Of a stretch of DNA of 64,000 bases, positions 1 through 9,036 are shown piece by piece. Under the pieces are notes generated by a model that saw only the letters and a program-made list of their open reading frames with translations, searched no databases and was not told where the DNA came from. The position numbers and the translations under genes were made by a program. This DNA comes from Streptomyces griseus (GTDB lineage Bacteria > Actinomycetota > Actinomycetes > Streptomycetales > Streptomycetaceae), in contig NZ_MDKB01000001.1 in assembly GCF_001715295.1 (NCBI RefSeq), positions 1,621,695-1,685,694 of the forward strand, in the 5' to 3' direction. Within the stretch, counting starts at the first letter, position 1, and the number at the start of each line of letters is the position of its first letter.

Positions 1-1095
1 GGTTCGGTGTGCCCCGTCGATCCGGTCCGCCCCGCCGGTGCGGTCCGAGCGGTCTTTCCAGCCGGCCTGGTGTACCCGGCTCGCGTGGTCTGTCTGATCG
101 GTGGGCTCTGCTGTGTCGTCGGCCCGGCCCGCCCGCCCCAGCCCATCGGTTCGTTTCGTGCGGTTCGCCCGGTCGGTGTGGTGGGTTCGGTCCGCCTGCT
201 TGTTTCGGTCGGTGTGGTGCGCTAGGTCGGCCCGGTCCACCCAGCCGGTTCGTTTCGTGCGGTCTGCCCGGTCGGTCCGGTCGGCCCTGTTCATCTCGTC
301 GGTCCGGTCCGGCCGGTCCGACCGTCCCGCTCTGTCGGTTCGGTGCGTCTGGTCAGTTCGGTCGGTGTTGTTTATCCGGTCCGGCTGTCCCGGCCTGTCG
401 GTTCGTTCCGTGCGGTCCGCCCGGCCGGTTCGGTGCACCTGGTCCGTGGAGTCTGTGTGGTGCGTCCGGTCGGTGCGGTCGGCCCGTTCCGCCCCGTCGA
501 TCCAGGGCGTCCGGTCGGTGGGGTGGGTTCGTTCCGCCTGGTTGGTGCGGTCCGTGCGGTCCGTGCGGTCCGCCCAGCCGGTTCGGTGCGCCTTGTCCAT
601 CGGGTCTGTGTGGTGCGCATGGTTGGTGAGGTTGGTGAGGTTGGTGAGGTTGGTGTCTACCTGGTCGGCTCGGTCCGACCTGTCGGTCCGGGGTGCCTCA
701 TTGCTGCGGTAGGGCCGGTTCGTATGGTTGGTGTGGCCGGTTCGTCCCGCCCGGCCGGTTCGGGGTGTCTGGTCAGTTCGGTCGGTGTCGCCTGTCCGGC
801 CCGCCCCGTGCGTCTGGTGGGCTTGGCCGGTGTGGGCGCCCGCCCCACCGGCCCGGTCGGTGCGGTCCGCCCAGCCGGTCCGGTCCGCCCAGCCGGTGCG
901 GTCCACCTCGTCGGTCCGGTGTGCCCGTCCTGTCTCGTCGGTCCGGTCCGTTCGTCCCGGCCTGTCGGTTCGTTCCGTGCGGTCTGCCCAGGCGGTGCGG
1001 TCTGCCCGGTCTGCCCGGTGGGTGGGGTCGGTTCTGTCTGCCCGGTCTGCGTGGTCTGCCTGGTGGGTGTGGTGGGTGTGGTGGGTGGGGATTCG
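1..1095. repeat. Degenerate GC-rich low-complexity repeat tract
   Basis: About 1.1 kb built from short variants of GGTCGGTCCGGT, GTTCGGTGCG and CGCCCAGCCGGT. It contains local exact repeats. GGTTGGTGA is repeated three times in tandem near 621-655. A block beginning CCCGGCCTGTCGGTTCG recurs near 386 and 955. TCTGGTCAGTTCGGTCGGTG recurs near 349 and 769. All six frames stay open only because the composition is biased, and the translations are repetitive R/T/G/P or V/R/P strings, so I do not call a gene. The tract continues to the left window edge. It lies just downstream of the last gene of the enediyne operon and could mark the cluster border. Confidence 0.8.
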
Positions 1096-1166
1096 TGGTG
1101 GGCGGGTCCGGACACGGAGGTGTGGTCTCCCGCGGCGGGCGGGCCGTTGTCGTTCCCATTCCTTCA

Positions 1167-2516
1167 TCAGCGTGCCGCGCTCACCGTCATCGGGAGCCCG
1201 CCACGCATCCGTAGCGACAGCATGGGATCCGCGATCGCCCGGTGTCCGGGAACGGTACGTAGATCGAGGTCCCGGGTGATCAACGCGGTCACGAGGACCG
1301 CTTCCATCATGCCGAGGTTGCTGCCCACGCAGAAACGCGGTCCCGCACCGAACGGGATGTAGGCATACCGGGGGCGGCTGGCCACCGCGTGCGGAGCGAA
1401 ACGTTCGGGATCGAAACGCCCGGGGTCCTGCCACAGCCCGGGATGCCGGTGCATGATGTACGGGCAGACCAGGACGTCGGCACCCGCCGATACGGTGTAT
1501 CCGCCGACTTCGTCGGCCTGTTGCGCTACCCGGGGCAGGACCCATACCGGCGGGTAGAGCCGGATGGCTTCCTGGACGACCATGGTCGTCCAGGACAGCC
1601 GGTGCAGGTCCTCGGCGTCCGGGAGGCGGTCGCCCAGGACTTTTCTGGCTTCCTCGCGGACAGCGGCGCGGGCCTCGGGGTGACGTTCCAGCAGGTGGAG
1701 GGTCCAGCCGAGGGTGCTGGCCGTCGTCTCGTGCCCGGCCAGGAGCAGGGTGACCAGTTCCTGCCGGAGCCGGTCACGGGCCTGCCCGGGCGTGCTGCCC
1801 GCCCGGTCGGCCGCCTCGATGATCCGTGACAGGGCGTCATCACCCGGGCCCTCGGCGTGTATCCGGGCACGCCGGCCGGCGACCAGCACGTCCGCCACCC
1901 GGTACAGCTCACGGCGGGCCCGGCGGAAGCGGGCCTGCGCGGGCAGGGGGAGCCAGCTCGCCACGAGGCCCTGGGAGACCATCTCCAGCATCGCCTGGTC
2001 CTGGACCTGTTCGAAGGCGGGCGCGAGGGTGGTGTGGGGGGTGAGGTCGGAGTCGAGCAGGGTGCGGCCCAGTACTCCCAGGGTGAGGGTGGTGACTTCC
2101 TTCAGGACGTCGAGGGGGCCGCGTCCTTCCTGGGCGCCGAGGAGGGCGACCAGTTTGGCCGCTTCCTGCGCGACGGCGTGTGCCTGCCGGTTGATACGCC
2201 CGGGCTTGAACGCGGGCTGGACCGTCTGGCGCTGGGCCCGCCATACCTCGCCGTCGCTGGTCAGCAGGCCCTCGCCCAGGACCCGGCGGGACTGTACGAG
2301 GCCGATGCCTTTGTGGTAGTTGGTGCTGTTGTCGGCGAGGACGTGTTTGGCGTAGTCGGGCCGGTTGAAGATGTAGAGCTTCTTGGGCCCCAAAGAGACC
2401 CGTACGGCGTCGCCCAGAGCGGCCGCGTCCTTCATCATGCCCAGGCGGTCGACGGCGAACTTCCGCAGCAGCCCGGGCAGGGCACGGGCCGGCGGGCCCG
2501 GTGGGTCGGTCCTCAT
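1167..2516 (-). CDS. Cytochrome P450 (enediyne cassette, SgcE7-like position)
   Basis: A heme monooxygenase of 449 residues, a normal P450 length. The I-helix reads LLLAGHETTAST with the proton-delivery E-T pair, the K-helix has EAIRLYPP (ExxR), and the heme loop FGAGPRFCVG carries the axial Cys at about residue 396. The start ATG overlaps the stop of the upstream flavin reductase (ATGA, 2513-2516), so the two are translationally coupled and end the PKSE operon. A P450 beside the flavin reductase and PKSE is usual in nine-membered enediyne clusters (sgcE6/sgcE7 in C-1027, from memory). An oxidation of the enediyne core is likely, but the substrate cannot be read from sequence. Redox partners are not encoded here. 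Confidence 0.93.
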   Translation of the reverse strand: MRTDPPGPPARALPGLLRKFAVDRLGMMKDAAALGDAVRVSLGPKKLYIFNRPDYAKHVLADNSTNYHKGIGLVQSRRVLGEGLLTSDGEVWRAQRQTVQPAFKPGRINRQAHAVAQEAAKLVALLGAQEGRGPLDVLKEVTTLTLGVLGRTLLDSDLTPHTTLAPAFEQVQDQAMLEMVSQGLVASWLPLPAQARFRRARRELYRVADVLVAGRRARIHAEGPGDDALSRIIEAADRAGSTPGQARDRLRQELVTLLLAGHETTASTLGWTLHLLERHPEARAAVREEARKVLGDRLPDAEDLHRLSWTTMVVQEAIRLYPPVWVLPRVAQQADEVGGYTVSAGADVLVCPYIMHRHPGLWQDPGRFDPERFAPHAVASRPRYAYIPFGAGPRFCVGSNLGMMEAVLVTALITRDLDLRTVPGHRAIADPMLSLRMRGGLPMTVSAAR

Positions 2517-3061
2517 GCCGCTTCGCCTTCGCCGGGTTCGGGAGAAAGCCGCCGGAAACGGCCGCCGGAGAACAGCAGCGCTTCGCGGAAGGGCCAGCGC
2601 ACCGCGCACATGACCTCGCCGAGGAAGATGGTGTGGTCGCCGCCTTCGTACAGTTTCTTCTTCCGGCATTCCAGATGGGCCACCGCGCCGGTGATCAGGG
2701 GTGACCCGGACTCGGGTCCGGGCTGCCAGCCGACGGTGTCGAACTGGCCGGCCCCTACGGGGCGCGAGTGGTCGGCGAAGTGGCGTGCCACGGTTTCCTG
2801 GCCGGCGTCCAGTATCGATACCGAGAACGTCTGTGAGCGGTCCAGGCTGTCGTGCATCAGCGCGTCCTTGCCGACGCAGATCAGTATCAGGGGCGGGGAC
2901 AGGGACACGGAGGTGAAGGAGTTGGCCGTCATGCCGCGCGGGGAGGTCCCGCCGACGGTGACCACGGTGACTCCGGTGGGGAACGTGCCGAACGCGCCCC
3001 GTAGTTGCCTGCGGTCCTTCAGGTCGACGCGTTCCATGGACGGGACGGTTGCCGGGCTCAT
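2513..3061 (-). CDS. Flavin reductase, HpaC/SgcE6-like
   Basis: A 182-residue flavin:NAD(P)H reductase of the flavin_Red/DIM6 family. It carries typical FPTGVTVVTV and MTANSFTSVSLSPPLILICV segments and the GDHTIFLGEV segment near the C-terminus. The start was chosen as ATG 3061 behind the ribosome site GGGAGG; the longer upstream frame has no family similarity. It should supply reduced FAD to the two-component hydroxylase at 58692-60221, as SgcE6 does for SgcC in C-1027, and possibly to the ACAD-fold monooxygenases at 28890 and 47172. It sits 131 bp after the PKSE stop and overlaps the P450 start. Confidence 0.92.
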   Translation of the reverse strand: MSPATVPSMERVDLKDRRQLRGAFGTFPTGVTVVTVGGTSPRGMTANSFTSVSLSPPLILICVGKDALMHDSLDRSQTFSVSILDAGQETVARHFADHSRPVGAGQFDTVGWQPGPESGSPLITGAVAHLECRKKKLYEGGDHTIFLGEVMCAVRWPFREALLFSGGRFRRLSPEPGEGEAA

Positions 3062-3192
3062 GTCTGCCTCCCTGTCGGCGGCCGGGTCCCGGCCGCGCAG
3101 GACGCCGACGCTCGTGCCGGCGTGTCGGGGATCGGTGCGGGGGGCCTGGCCGGTACCGGGGGCCCGGCCTGGGTGGTGGCCTGCCGGGCCGG

Positions 3193-6100
3193 TCACGGCC
3201 GGGTCCTTGCGGTGGCGTCCTCGCCGTCGACGAGGAAGGCGAACACCGCGGGTTCCAGCACGTCGCGCAGCGCCGTGACGAACGTCGCGATCCGTAGTGC
3301 GCCCATGCTCAGGACCACCCAGTTCTCCCTGTCCGGTGGCATCAGGGTCAGGGATGCCGGGGCCGTCAGCCCGGCCTTCTTGAGACATTCGACCGCACTC
3401 CACACACGCGTGGCCGCGGTGTCGGGGGCCTCGCCCGTCTCCTTGGCGACCAAAGCGGCCAGCTCCGCGTGCTCACCGAGGAGTTCCGCCCACCGGGTGG
3501 CCTCGCGTACGCTGACCGCCTCGATGTCGCAGGCCACCTTCTGCGCGGCGTGGACCCCCAGGGTCACGCCCAGGCCGTGCGCGGCCGAGATGTGCCGGCC
3601 GTCGGCGAGTTCGGGGCGCCCGTCGGGCCGGTAGCGCACCTTCACGCTCTCGCCCAGGGCCCGCTGCAGGGCCCGCCGGGTGGCCGCGCGCCGCTCGCGT
3701 GGGGACTTGCCCGCGCCGGGCAGGTCCGGTTCGACGGCGATGTCGAGGTGGGTGCCCAGTACCTCTTCCACCGTCCGCTCCAGGTAGGAGCCCAGCAGCG
3801 GGGCGACCCACGGCCCGGCGCCGTCCGTCTTGCGTACGGCGTGCAGGGTGAGCCCCTCCCACCGTTCCACGACGGTGCCCTCACCCGTGCGGACCACGAT
3901 GTCGTACACGTAGGTGTCGCCGTCGCGGTGACGCTCGGTGGCGCAGTAGCGGACCTCCTGCGGCAGATCCGGTCCGGCGGCCATCGGGTACAGCCGCTCG
4001 ATGCCGGAGGGCAGCAGGGTCGCGTCGGGGACGCATACCTGGTTGCCGTGCATCAGCGCGTCCCGCATCCCGGGATCGGCCAGCAGCAGCGTGTCCGGCA
4101 GGAAGCCGGCGAACCAGCCCGACGGTGCGCCGATCGCGACATCCGCGTCGACGTGGCGGGCTGCTGCCCGGTGGAAGTGGCGCAGCCGCTGGAAGCGCTC
4201 GCCCTGGAAGAGGACACCGCCGTACAGGTCGCTGGCCGGGTCCAGCGGTGCGGCCGGGACGTCCGGGCCGGTCCGGTGGGGTGGCCCGTCGGGGATCGTG
4301 GCCTGGCGGTAGACCAGCCGGGCCCGGAAGTGTTCGGCGGCGAAGCCGGTGTCCTGGGCGTGGATGGCCACGTCCACGGTGTCGGTGTCGGTGACGGTGG
4401 CCGCGATCCGGATACGGGTGGTGCCCGCGGGCGGTACCACGATCGGCCGCAGGAACCGGGCTTTCTCGATGACCGGTACGTCGCCGCGTCCGGTGAGCGC
4501 GGCCCCCACCTGGACCATGGCCTCCATCCCGATCACCGCGGGCAGCAGCAGGTTGCCGTCCAGGAGGTGGTCGGTGAGGTAGAGGTCGGTTCCGGCGTTC
4601 AGTTCGGTCTCGGTGACGAGTTCGACACCGTGGTAGCGCACCAGCGGGGTTCCGGTGAACCGCAGCAGCGGCATCGGCGGGAGGTCGCGGCGTACCGTCG
4701 CGATTCCTTCGGTGCGGGCGCTGACCACCGTGACCACCGGGGCGTCGGGGTCCGCGATCAGCCGCAGCAGGATCTCGACGCCCTGGTCGGGGGAGAGGGG
4801 GACGATGCCCTCGCGGGACAGGGACTCCACCACGGAGAGTTTCTCGCCCATCCCGACACCGGACCACACCGACCATTCCACGCACCGGGCGCGGCAGCCC
4901 GGATGGTCGCGGGCGACCTGTTCGGTGAGGTCGGCCAGCCATTCGTTGGCGGTGGCGTAGTGCGCCTCGCCCCGCAGTCCGGACCGGCCGATGATGCTGC
5001 CGAAGGTGACCAGGAGTTTCAGGTTCTGCGCGCCGACCGTCTCCAGCACGGTGCGCAGCCCCTCGACCTTGGGGGCGAACGTGGAGCGGAAGTCGTCCAT
5101 GCCCAGGCCGGTGAGGGCGGCGGGCTCGTTACGGCCCGCCCCGTGGAGCACGGCGGTGACGGGGCCGAGCGCGGCGGTGAGTTCGCCGACGGCCGCCGCG
5201 ACGGCTGCCGGGTCGGTGACGTCGGCGGCGGCGTAGCGCACCGTCGCCCCGCTGTCCGCCATCCGTTGCAGGTTCGCGGCCAGGTCCTCGTCGTGGGCCG
5301 GGTCCGAGCGGCCCAGGACGGCCAGCCGGACGCCGGTCTGCCGGGCCACGGCCAGGGCGCACTCGGCGGTGATGCCCTTGCCTCCGCCGGTCACGAGCAG
5401 GACGTCGCTGTCCTGCAGTACCTGCTCGGTGCGCTGGGCGCGTACCGGCAGGGCGCGCAGGGTCGGGACATGGCGGGTGCCGTCCTCGGTGAGATGGACC
5501 TCGCTGAACCGGGTGGTCGCCGCGACCTCGGCCGCCACGCGTGGGGGAGCGCCCTGGGTCACCGGGGTGTGGACGACGGTGGTCCGCAGGTGGGGTGCCT
5601 CCAGGTGGAGGGTCTTGGCGAGGCCGGCCGCGCCTGGGCCGTGCTGCACCAGGACGAAGCGGCGTTCGCGGTCGCCCGCGAGGGCGGCCCTGGCACCGTT
5701 CAGGGCGTGTTCGATCTCCCGTGGGGTGCAGTGGGGCGGCAGGCAGACCAGCACGCCCGGGCCCACCGCGGCGTTCTGAAGGGCGTTTCGCACGTCCTGG
5801 GCGAAGGGGTGGCCGGGGGTGGTGAACACCTCCCAGGGCCCGTCGGTGCCGCCCGGCAGGGGGGTGGGCGGCGGGGCCTCGTCCAGGTCCACGGCGAAGG
5901 GGCGGGCCCATGCGGCGGAGCCCGTCACCACGGGTGCGGGGCCGGGTGTGCTCTCGCCGGTCCCGGCGAGCGTGGTCAGTGCCTCGGCCAGTTCGGCCAC
6001 CGTCGCGGTGGCGAAGTTGGTCGGTACGTGGGCGGCGGTGAGGCCGAGCTGGGCGGCGGCCTGGTTGACGATCTGGCCGACCGTGATCGAGCTCATGTGC

Positions 6101-9036
6101 AGGTCGTCCAGGAGACTGCTGTTCTCGTCGACGAGTTCGGGCGGCAGTTCCGCCCGTCCGGCGACCAGGGTGCGCAGCACGCCGAGCGCCGACTGCGGTG
6201 CCTGCCCGCCCGCCTGCGCGGTGGCGTCGTCGCCGTGGCCGTGGCCGTGGCCGTGGCCGTGGTCGTGGTCGTGGCCGCTGCGTGGTCCGCGGGGGGCGGG
6301 CAGGGTGATGTCGGGGGCCTGCTCGCAGGGGCTGGCCAGGAAGCTGAACTCGGTGCCGATCTCCAGCGGCCGGGTCAGGCGGTCGTTGAAGAGCCGCTCG
6401 TGGATGACCGGGGCGCCCAGCACGTAGGCGGTGCCGACGACCTGGAGCAGTGCGCGCAGGGACTCGTCGTCGGTGTTCAGGGCGACGGCCGGTACGTCGG
6501 CGGTGGCCCTCGCCATGGTGGTCAGGACCCGGCCGGGGCCGACCTCGACGAACAGGTCGGCGTGGGGGGCGGCCGACCGTACCGCCTGGGTGAACAGGAC
6601 CGGTTCGGTGATCTGGCGTCGCAGCAGGCCGGGCAGGTCGGTGCCGTGTTCCAGTTCGCCGCCGGTGACGGTGGACACGACGCGGCGCTTGACCGGGCCC
6701 GTGCGGGCCGTGGCGAGCCAGGCGCCGAAAGCGTCGGCGGCGGGCGCGACCAGGGGGGAGTGGAAGGCGTGCGAGACCGCGAGGCTGGTGCAGGTGACAC
6801 CGGCCCGCCCGGCTCGTTCGGTGACGGTGGCGACGGCGTCGGGGGTTCCGGCGACGACGGTCTGGTGGGGGCCGTTGTAGCCGGAGATGACCACGGGCAG
6901 GTCGTGGATGAGTTCCCCGGCCTGCTCGGGGGTCGCGGCCAGGGAGACCATGGTGCCCGGCGCGCTGTGCTCGGCCATGGCCGCTCCGCGGGCCCGGGCC
7001 GCCTCCAGGACCGTGGTGGAGTCCAGGGCGCCCGCCCAGTGCAGGGCGCCCAGTTCGCCCAGGCTGTGGCCGACGGCGATGCCGGCCTCGATGCCCAGCG
7101 CGTCCAGGACACGCAGTGCGGCGGTGGAGGCGGTGATGATGCGGGGCTGGGCCACGTCGGTGGCGACCATGTCGCCGGTGGTGGGCAGGCCGGCCTCGCG
7201 GTACACGTCGGCGGCCTCGGTGAAGCGGCGGGCGAGCGCCCCGCCGTCGGTCGAGGTGCCCGAGCCCTGGCCGGGGAAGAGGAAGCCGATCCGGGCATCG
7301 CCCGTCGCCCGGCCCAGGACGGCCCGGCCGTCGGCCAGGAGGGTGAGGCGTTCCCCGCCGTTCGGTGTGCCGGCTGTTTCGGCCAGCCGGTGCAGCCGCA
7401 GCTGCGCGTCCTGCGGTGAGGTGACGACGGCGGCCGCCCGGTGGGGCAGGTCGCGCAGTTCACGCTGGAGGGTGGCGGCCAGATCGGCGAGCTGGGCGTA
7501 GGAGAGTGTGCCGGCGAAGTCGGCGACCCGCAGGAGGCGTTCCTTGAGGGCCGTGGGTGATTCGGCGTCCACCAGCAGCAGTTCGGCGTCCTGGAGCGAG
7601 TTGGCCAGGGTGGTGGAGCGGCGGCTGGGGGCCCGGCGCCCGGCGGGGGAGGCCTTGTCGAGGACGACATGGGTGTTGATCCCGCCGAAGCCCATCGCGG
7701 TGATCCCGGCGCGCAGCGGTGCCTTTTGGGGCCAGGCCTCCGCCTTGCGCAGGACCCGTAGGTTGGCCGACTCCCCGGTGAGCAGCTCGTGGGGATCGAC
7801 GCAGCCGATGGCGGGCGGCAGCGTCGCGGAGTCCAGCGCCATCGTCGCCTTGATCAGCCCGGCGATACCGGCGGCGGCCTTGGTGTGCCCGATCATGCCC
7901 TTGATGGAGCTGATGACGGCGCTGGGGGCGTGGGGATCGGCCTGGGCGCGGGCGCCCATGATCGCCCGGAGTTCGGTCGCGTCGCCCACGGCGGTACCGG
8001 TGCCGTGCCCCTCGAAGAGCGGCACCGTCTCGATGCCGAAGCCGGCCCGTTCGTAGGCGCGGGCCAGGGCGAGCTGATAACCGGCCACCTCGGGGCGGGT
8101 GATGCCACCCTGCCCGTCGGAGGAGATACCCCAGCCGGCGATGGAGGCGTAGATACGGTGCCCGCCGGCCAGGGCGTCCTCCTCACGCATCAGGACGACC
8201 ATCCCGCAGCCCTCACCGGGCCAAAAACCGTTGGAACCACGGTCGTAGAGACGCATCTCGTTCCGGGCGAGCGCCCCGGTCTTGGCGAAGCCGATGATCT
8301 CGAACGGGTCGATGGACAGGTCCACACCCCCGGCGACCGCGACGTCGAGGTCGCCGTGCAGCAGCGACGTCGCGGCGGTGGTGACCGACAGGAGCGAGGA
8401 CGAGCACGCACCGTCGACGGTGTATCCGCCGCCGTTGAGGTCGAAGTGGTTGCAGATCCGGCCCGCGATCGTGTTCGACAGACCGCCGGCCAGGGTGTCC
8501 TCGTCGACGGAGGGGAACGGCTTCTTGTAGGCGTCCTCCACCCCCTGGAGGAACTCACCCACACGCTCCTGGTCCCAGTCCTGCCCCTGGAGCGCCTGGG
8601 CCAGGACCCGGCGTACGTACGGCCAGCGCAGCCGCATCATGTTGGCGCGGGCGAACTCACCGGTCAGGGTGTTGCCGACGACGACGCCGGTGCGCTGCCG
8701 GGGCAGCCCCTGCCCGGCCGGGAACCCGGCGTCGGCCAGCGCCCGGGTGGCGGTGTCCAGCGCCAGCCAGTGCGTGAGGTCGGTGGAACGGTAGGTGCTG
8801 CCCGCGATGCGGTGGGCGACACGGTCGAACTCCCACCCCTCCAGCACAGCGGCGTTGGAGGCGTAGAACGTGTCGGGAACCGTGGGATCGGGGTCGTAGT
8901 AGTCCTCCAGACGCATCCGCACGTCGGGCAGCCGGCGAAACGCCCGCCGCCCGGCCACCGCGTTCTCCCACAGTTCCCGCGGCGTCGTGGCGTCGGGATA
9001 CCTGCACGACACGCCGACGATCGCTATCCGGCTCAT
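3193..9036 (-). CDS. pksE: Iterative type I enediyne polyketide synthase (PKSE)
   Basis: Signature enzyme of the cluster, 1947 residues. It builds the linear polyene precursor of the enediyne core on its own ACP. Domains in order: ketosynthase 1-460 (Cys211 in DGACSSS, His344 in EGHGTGT, His384 in GHTKAAAG); acyltransferase about 580-860 (Ser658 in GHSLG); ACP about 945-1015 with the enediyne-type DDLHMSS site; ketoreductase about 1200-1400 (VTGGGKGI, then YATANEW); dehydratase about 1480-1740 (His1490 in DHLLDGN); and a fused C-terminal phosphopantetheinyl transferase (Asp1837-Ile-Glu, WSAVECLKKAG). A His/Gly-rich linker at 921-937 precedes the ACP. The start ATG 9036 overlaps the UNBU stop (ATGA), and the longer frame is not supported. 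All catalytic residues I checked are present. Confidence 0.98.
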   Translation of the reverse strand: MSRIAIVGVSCRYPDATTPRELWENAVAGRRAFRRLPDVRMRLEDYYDPDPTVPDTFYASNAAVLEGWEFDRVAHRIAGSTYRSTDLTHWLALDTATRALADAGFPAGQGLPRQRTGVVVGNTLTGEFARANMMRLRWPYVRRVLAQALQGQDWDQERVGEFLQGVEDAYKKPFPSVDEDTLAGGLSNTIAGRICNHFDLNGGGYTVDGACSSSLLSVTTAATSLLHGDLDVAVAGGVDLSIDPFEIIGFAKTGALARNEMRLYDRGSNGFWPGEGCGMVVLMREEDALAGGHRIYASIAGWGISSDGQGGITRPEVAGYQLALARAYERAGFGIETVPLFEGHGTGTAVGDATELRAIMGARAQADPHAPSAVISSIKGMIGHTKAAAGIAGLIKATMALDSATLPPAIGCVDPHELLTGESANLRVLRKAEAWPQKAPLRAGITAMGFGGINTHVVLDKASPAGRRAPSRRSTTLANSLQDAELLLVDAESPTALKERLLRVADFAGTLSYAQLADLAATLQRELRDLPHRAAAVVTSPQDAQLRLHRLAETAGTPNGGERLTLLADGRAVLGRATGDARIGFLFPGQGSGTSTDGGALARRFTEAADVYREAGLPTTGDMVATDVAQPRIITASTAALRVLDALGIEAGIAVGHSLGELGALHWAGALDSTTVLEAARARGAAMAEHSAPGTMVSLAATPEQAGELIHDLPVVISGYNGPHQTVVAGTPDAVATVTERAGRAGVTCTSLAVSHAFHSPLVAPAADAFGAWLATARTGPVKRRVVSTVTGGELEHGTDLPGLLRRQITEPVLFTQAVRSAAPHADLFVEVGPGRVLTTMARATADVPAVALNTDDESLRALLQVVGTAYVLGAPVIHERLFNDRLTRPLEIGTEFSFLASPCEQAPDITLPAPRGPRSGHDHDHGHGHGHGHGDDATAQAGGQAPQSALGVLRTLVAGRAELPPELVDENSSLLDDLHMSSITVGQIVNQAAAQLGLTAAHVPTNFATATVAELAEALTTLAGTGESTPGPAPVVTGSAAWARPFAVDLDEAPPPTPLPGGTDGPWEVFTTPGHPFAQDVRNALQNAAVGPGVLVCLPPHCTPREIEHALNGARAALAGDRERRFVLVQHGPGAAGLAKTLHLEAPHLRTTVVHTPVTQGAPPRVAAEVAATTRFSEVHLTEDGTRHVPTLRALPVRAQRTEQVLQDSDVLLVTGGGKGITAECALAVARQTGVRLAVLGRSDPAHDEDLAANLQRMADSGATVRYAAADVTDPAAVAAAVGELTAALGPVTAVLHGAGRNEPAALTGLGMDDFRSTFAPKVEGLRTVLETVGAQNLKLLVTFGSIIGRSGLRGEAHYATANEWLADLTEQVARDHPGCRARCVEWSVWSGVGMGEKLSVVESLSREGIVPLSPDQGVEILLRLIADPDAPVVTVVSARTEGIATVRRDLPPMPLLRFTGTPLVRYHGVELVTETELNAGTDLYLTDHLLDGNLLLPAVIGMEAMVQVGAALTGRGDVPVIEKARFLRPIVVPPAGTTRIRIAATVTDTDTVDVAIHAQDTGFAAEHFRARLVYRQATIPDGPPHRTGPDVPAAPLDPASDLYGGVLFQGERFQRLRHFHRAAARHVDADVAIGAPSGWFAGFLPDTLLLADPGMRDALMHGNQVCVPDATLLPSGIERLYPMAAGPDLPQEVRYCATERHRDGDTYVYDIVVRTGEGTVVERWEGLTLHAVRKTDGAGPWVAPLLGSYLERTVEEVLGTHLDIAVEPDLPGAGKSPRERRAATRRALQRALGESVKVRYRPDGRPELADGRHISAAHGLGVTLGVHAAQKVACDIEAVSVREATRWAELLGEHAELAALVAKETGEAPDTAATRVWSAVECLKKAGLTAPASLTLMPPDRENWVVLSMGALRIATFVTALRDVLEPAVFAFLVDGEDATARTRP
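6226..6276 (-). repeat. His-Gly/His-Asp coding microrepeat inside PKSE
   Basis: A run of CGGCCA/CGACCA-type hexamers (GTGGCC and GTGGTC on the plus strand) encodes residues 921-937 of PKSE, an alternating stretch of seven histidines separated by Gly or Asp, in the AT-ACP linker. The tract is in frame and keeps the protein open. Slippage could change its length in 6-bp steps without a frameshift. Confidence 0.85.

Noticed and set aside
1..1095. CRISPR array or repetitive protein gene
   Set aside because: Repeats are degenerate with no constant repeat-spacer pattern, and the frames encode only low-complexity strings.
3469..7419. 1316-codon open frame on the plus strand opposite PKSE
   Set aside because: Shadow of a high-GC gene; the translation has no family features and PKSE on the other strand is intact.
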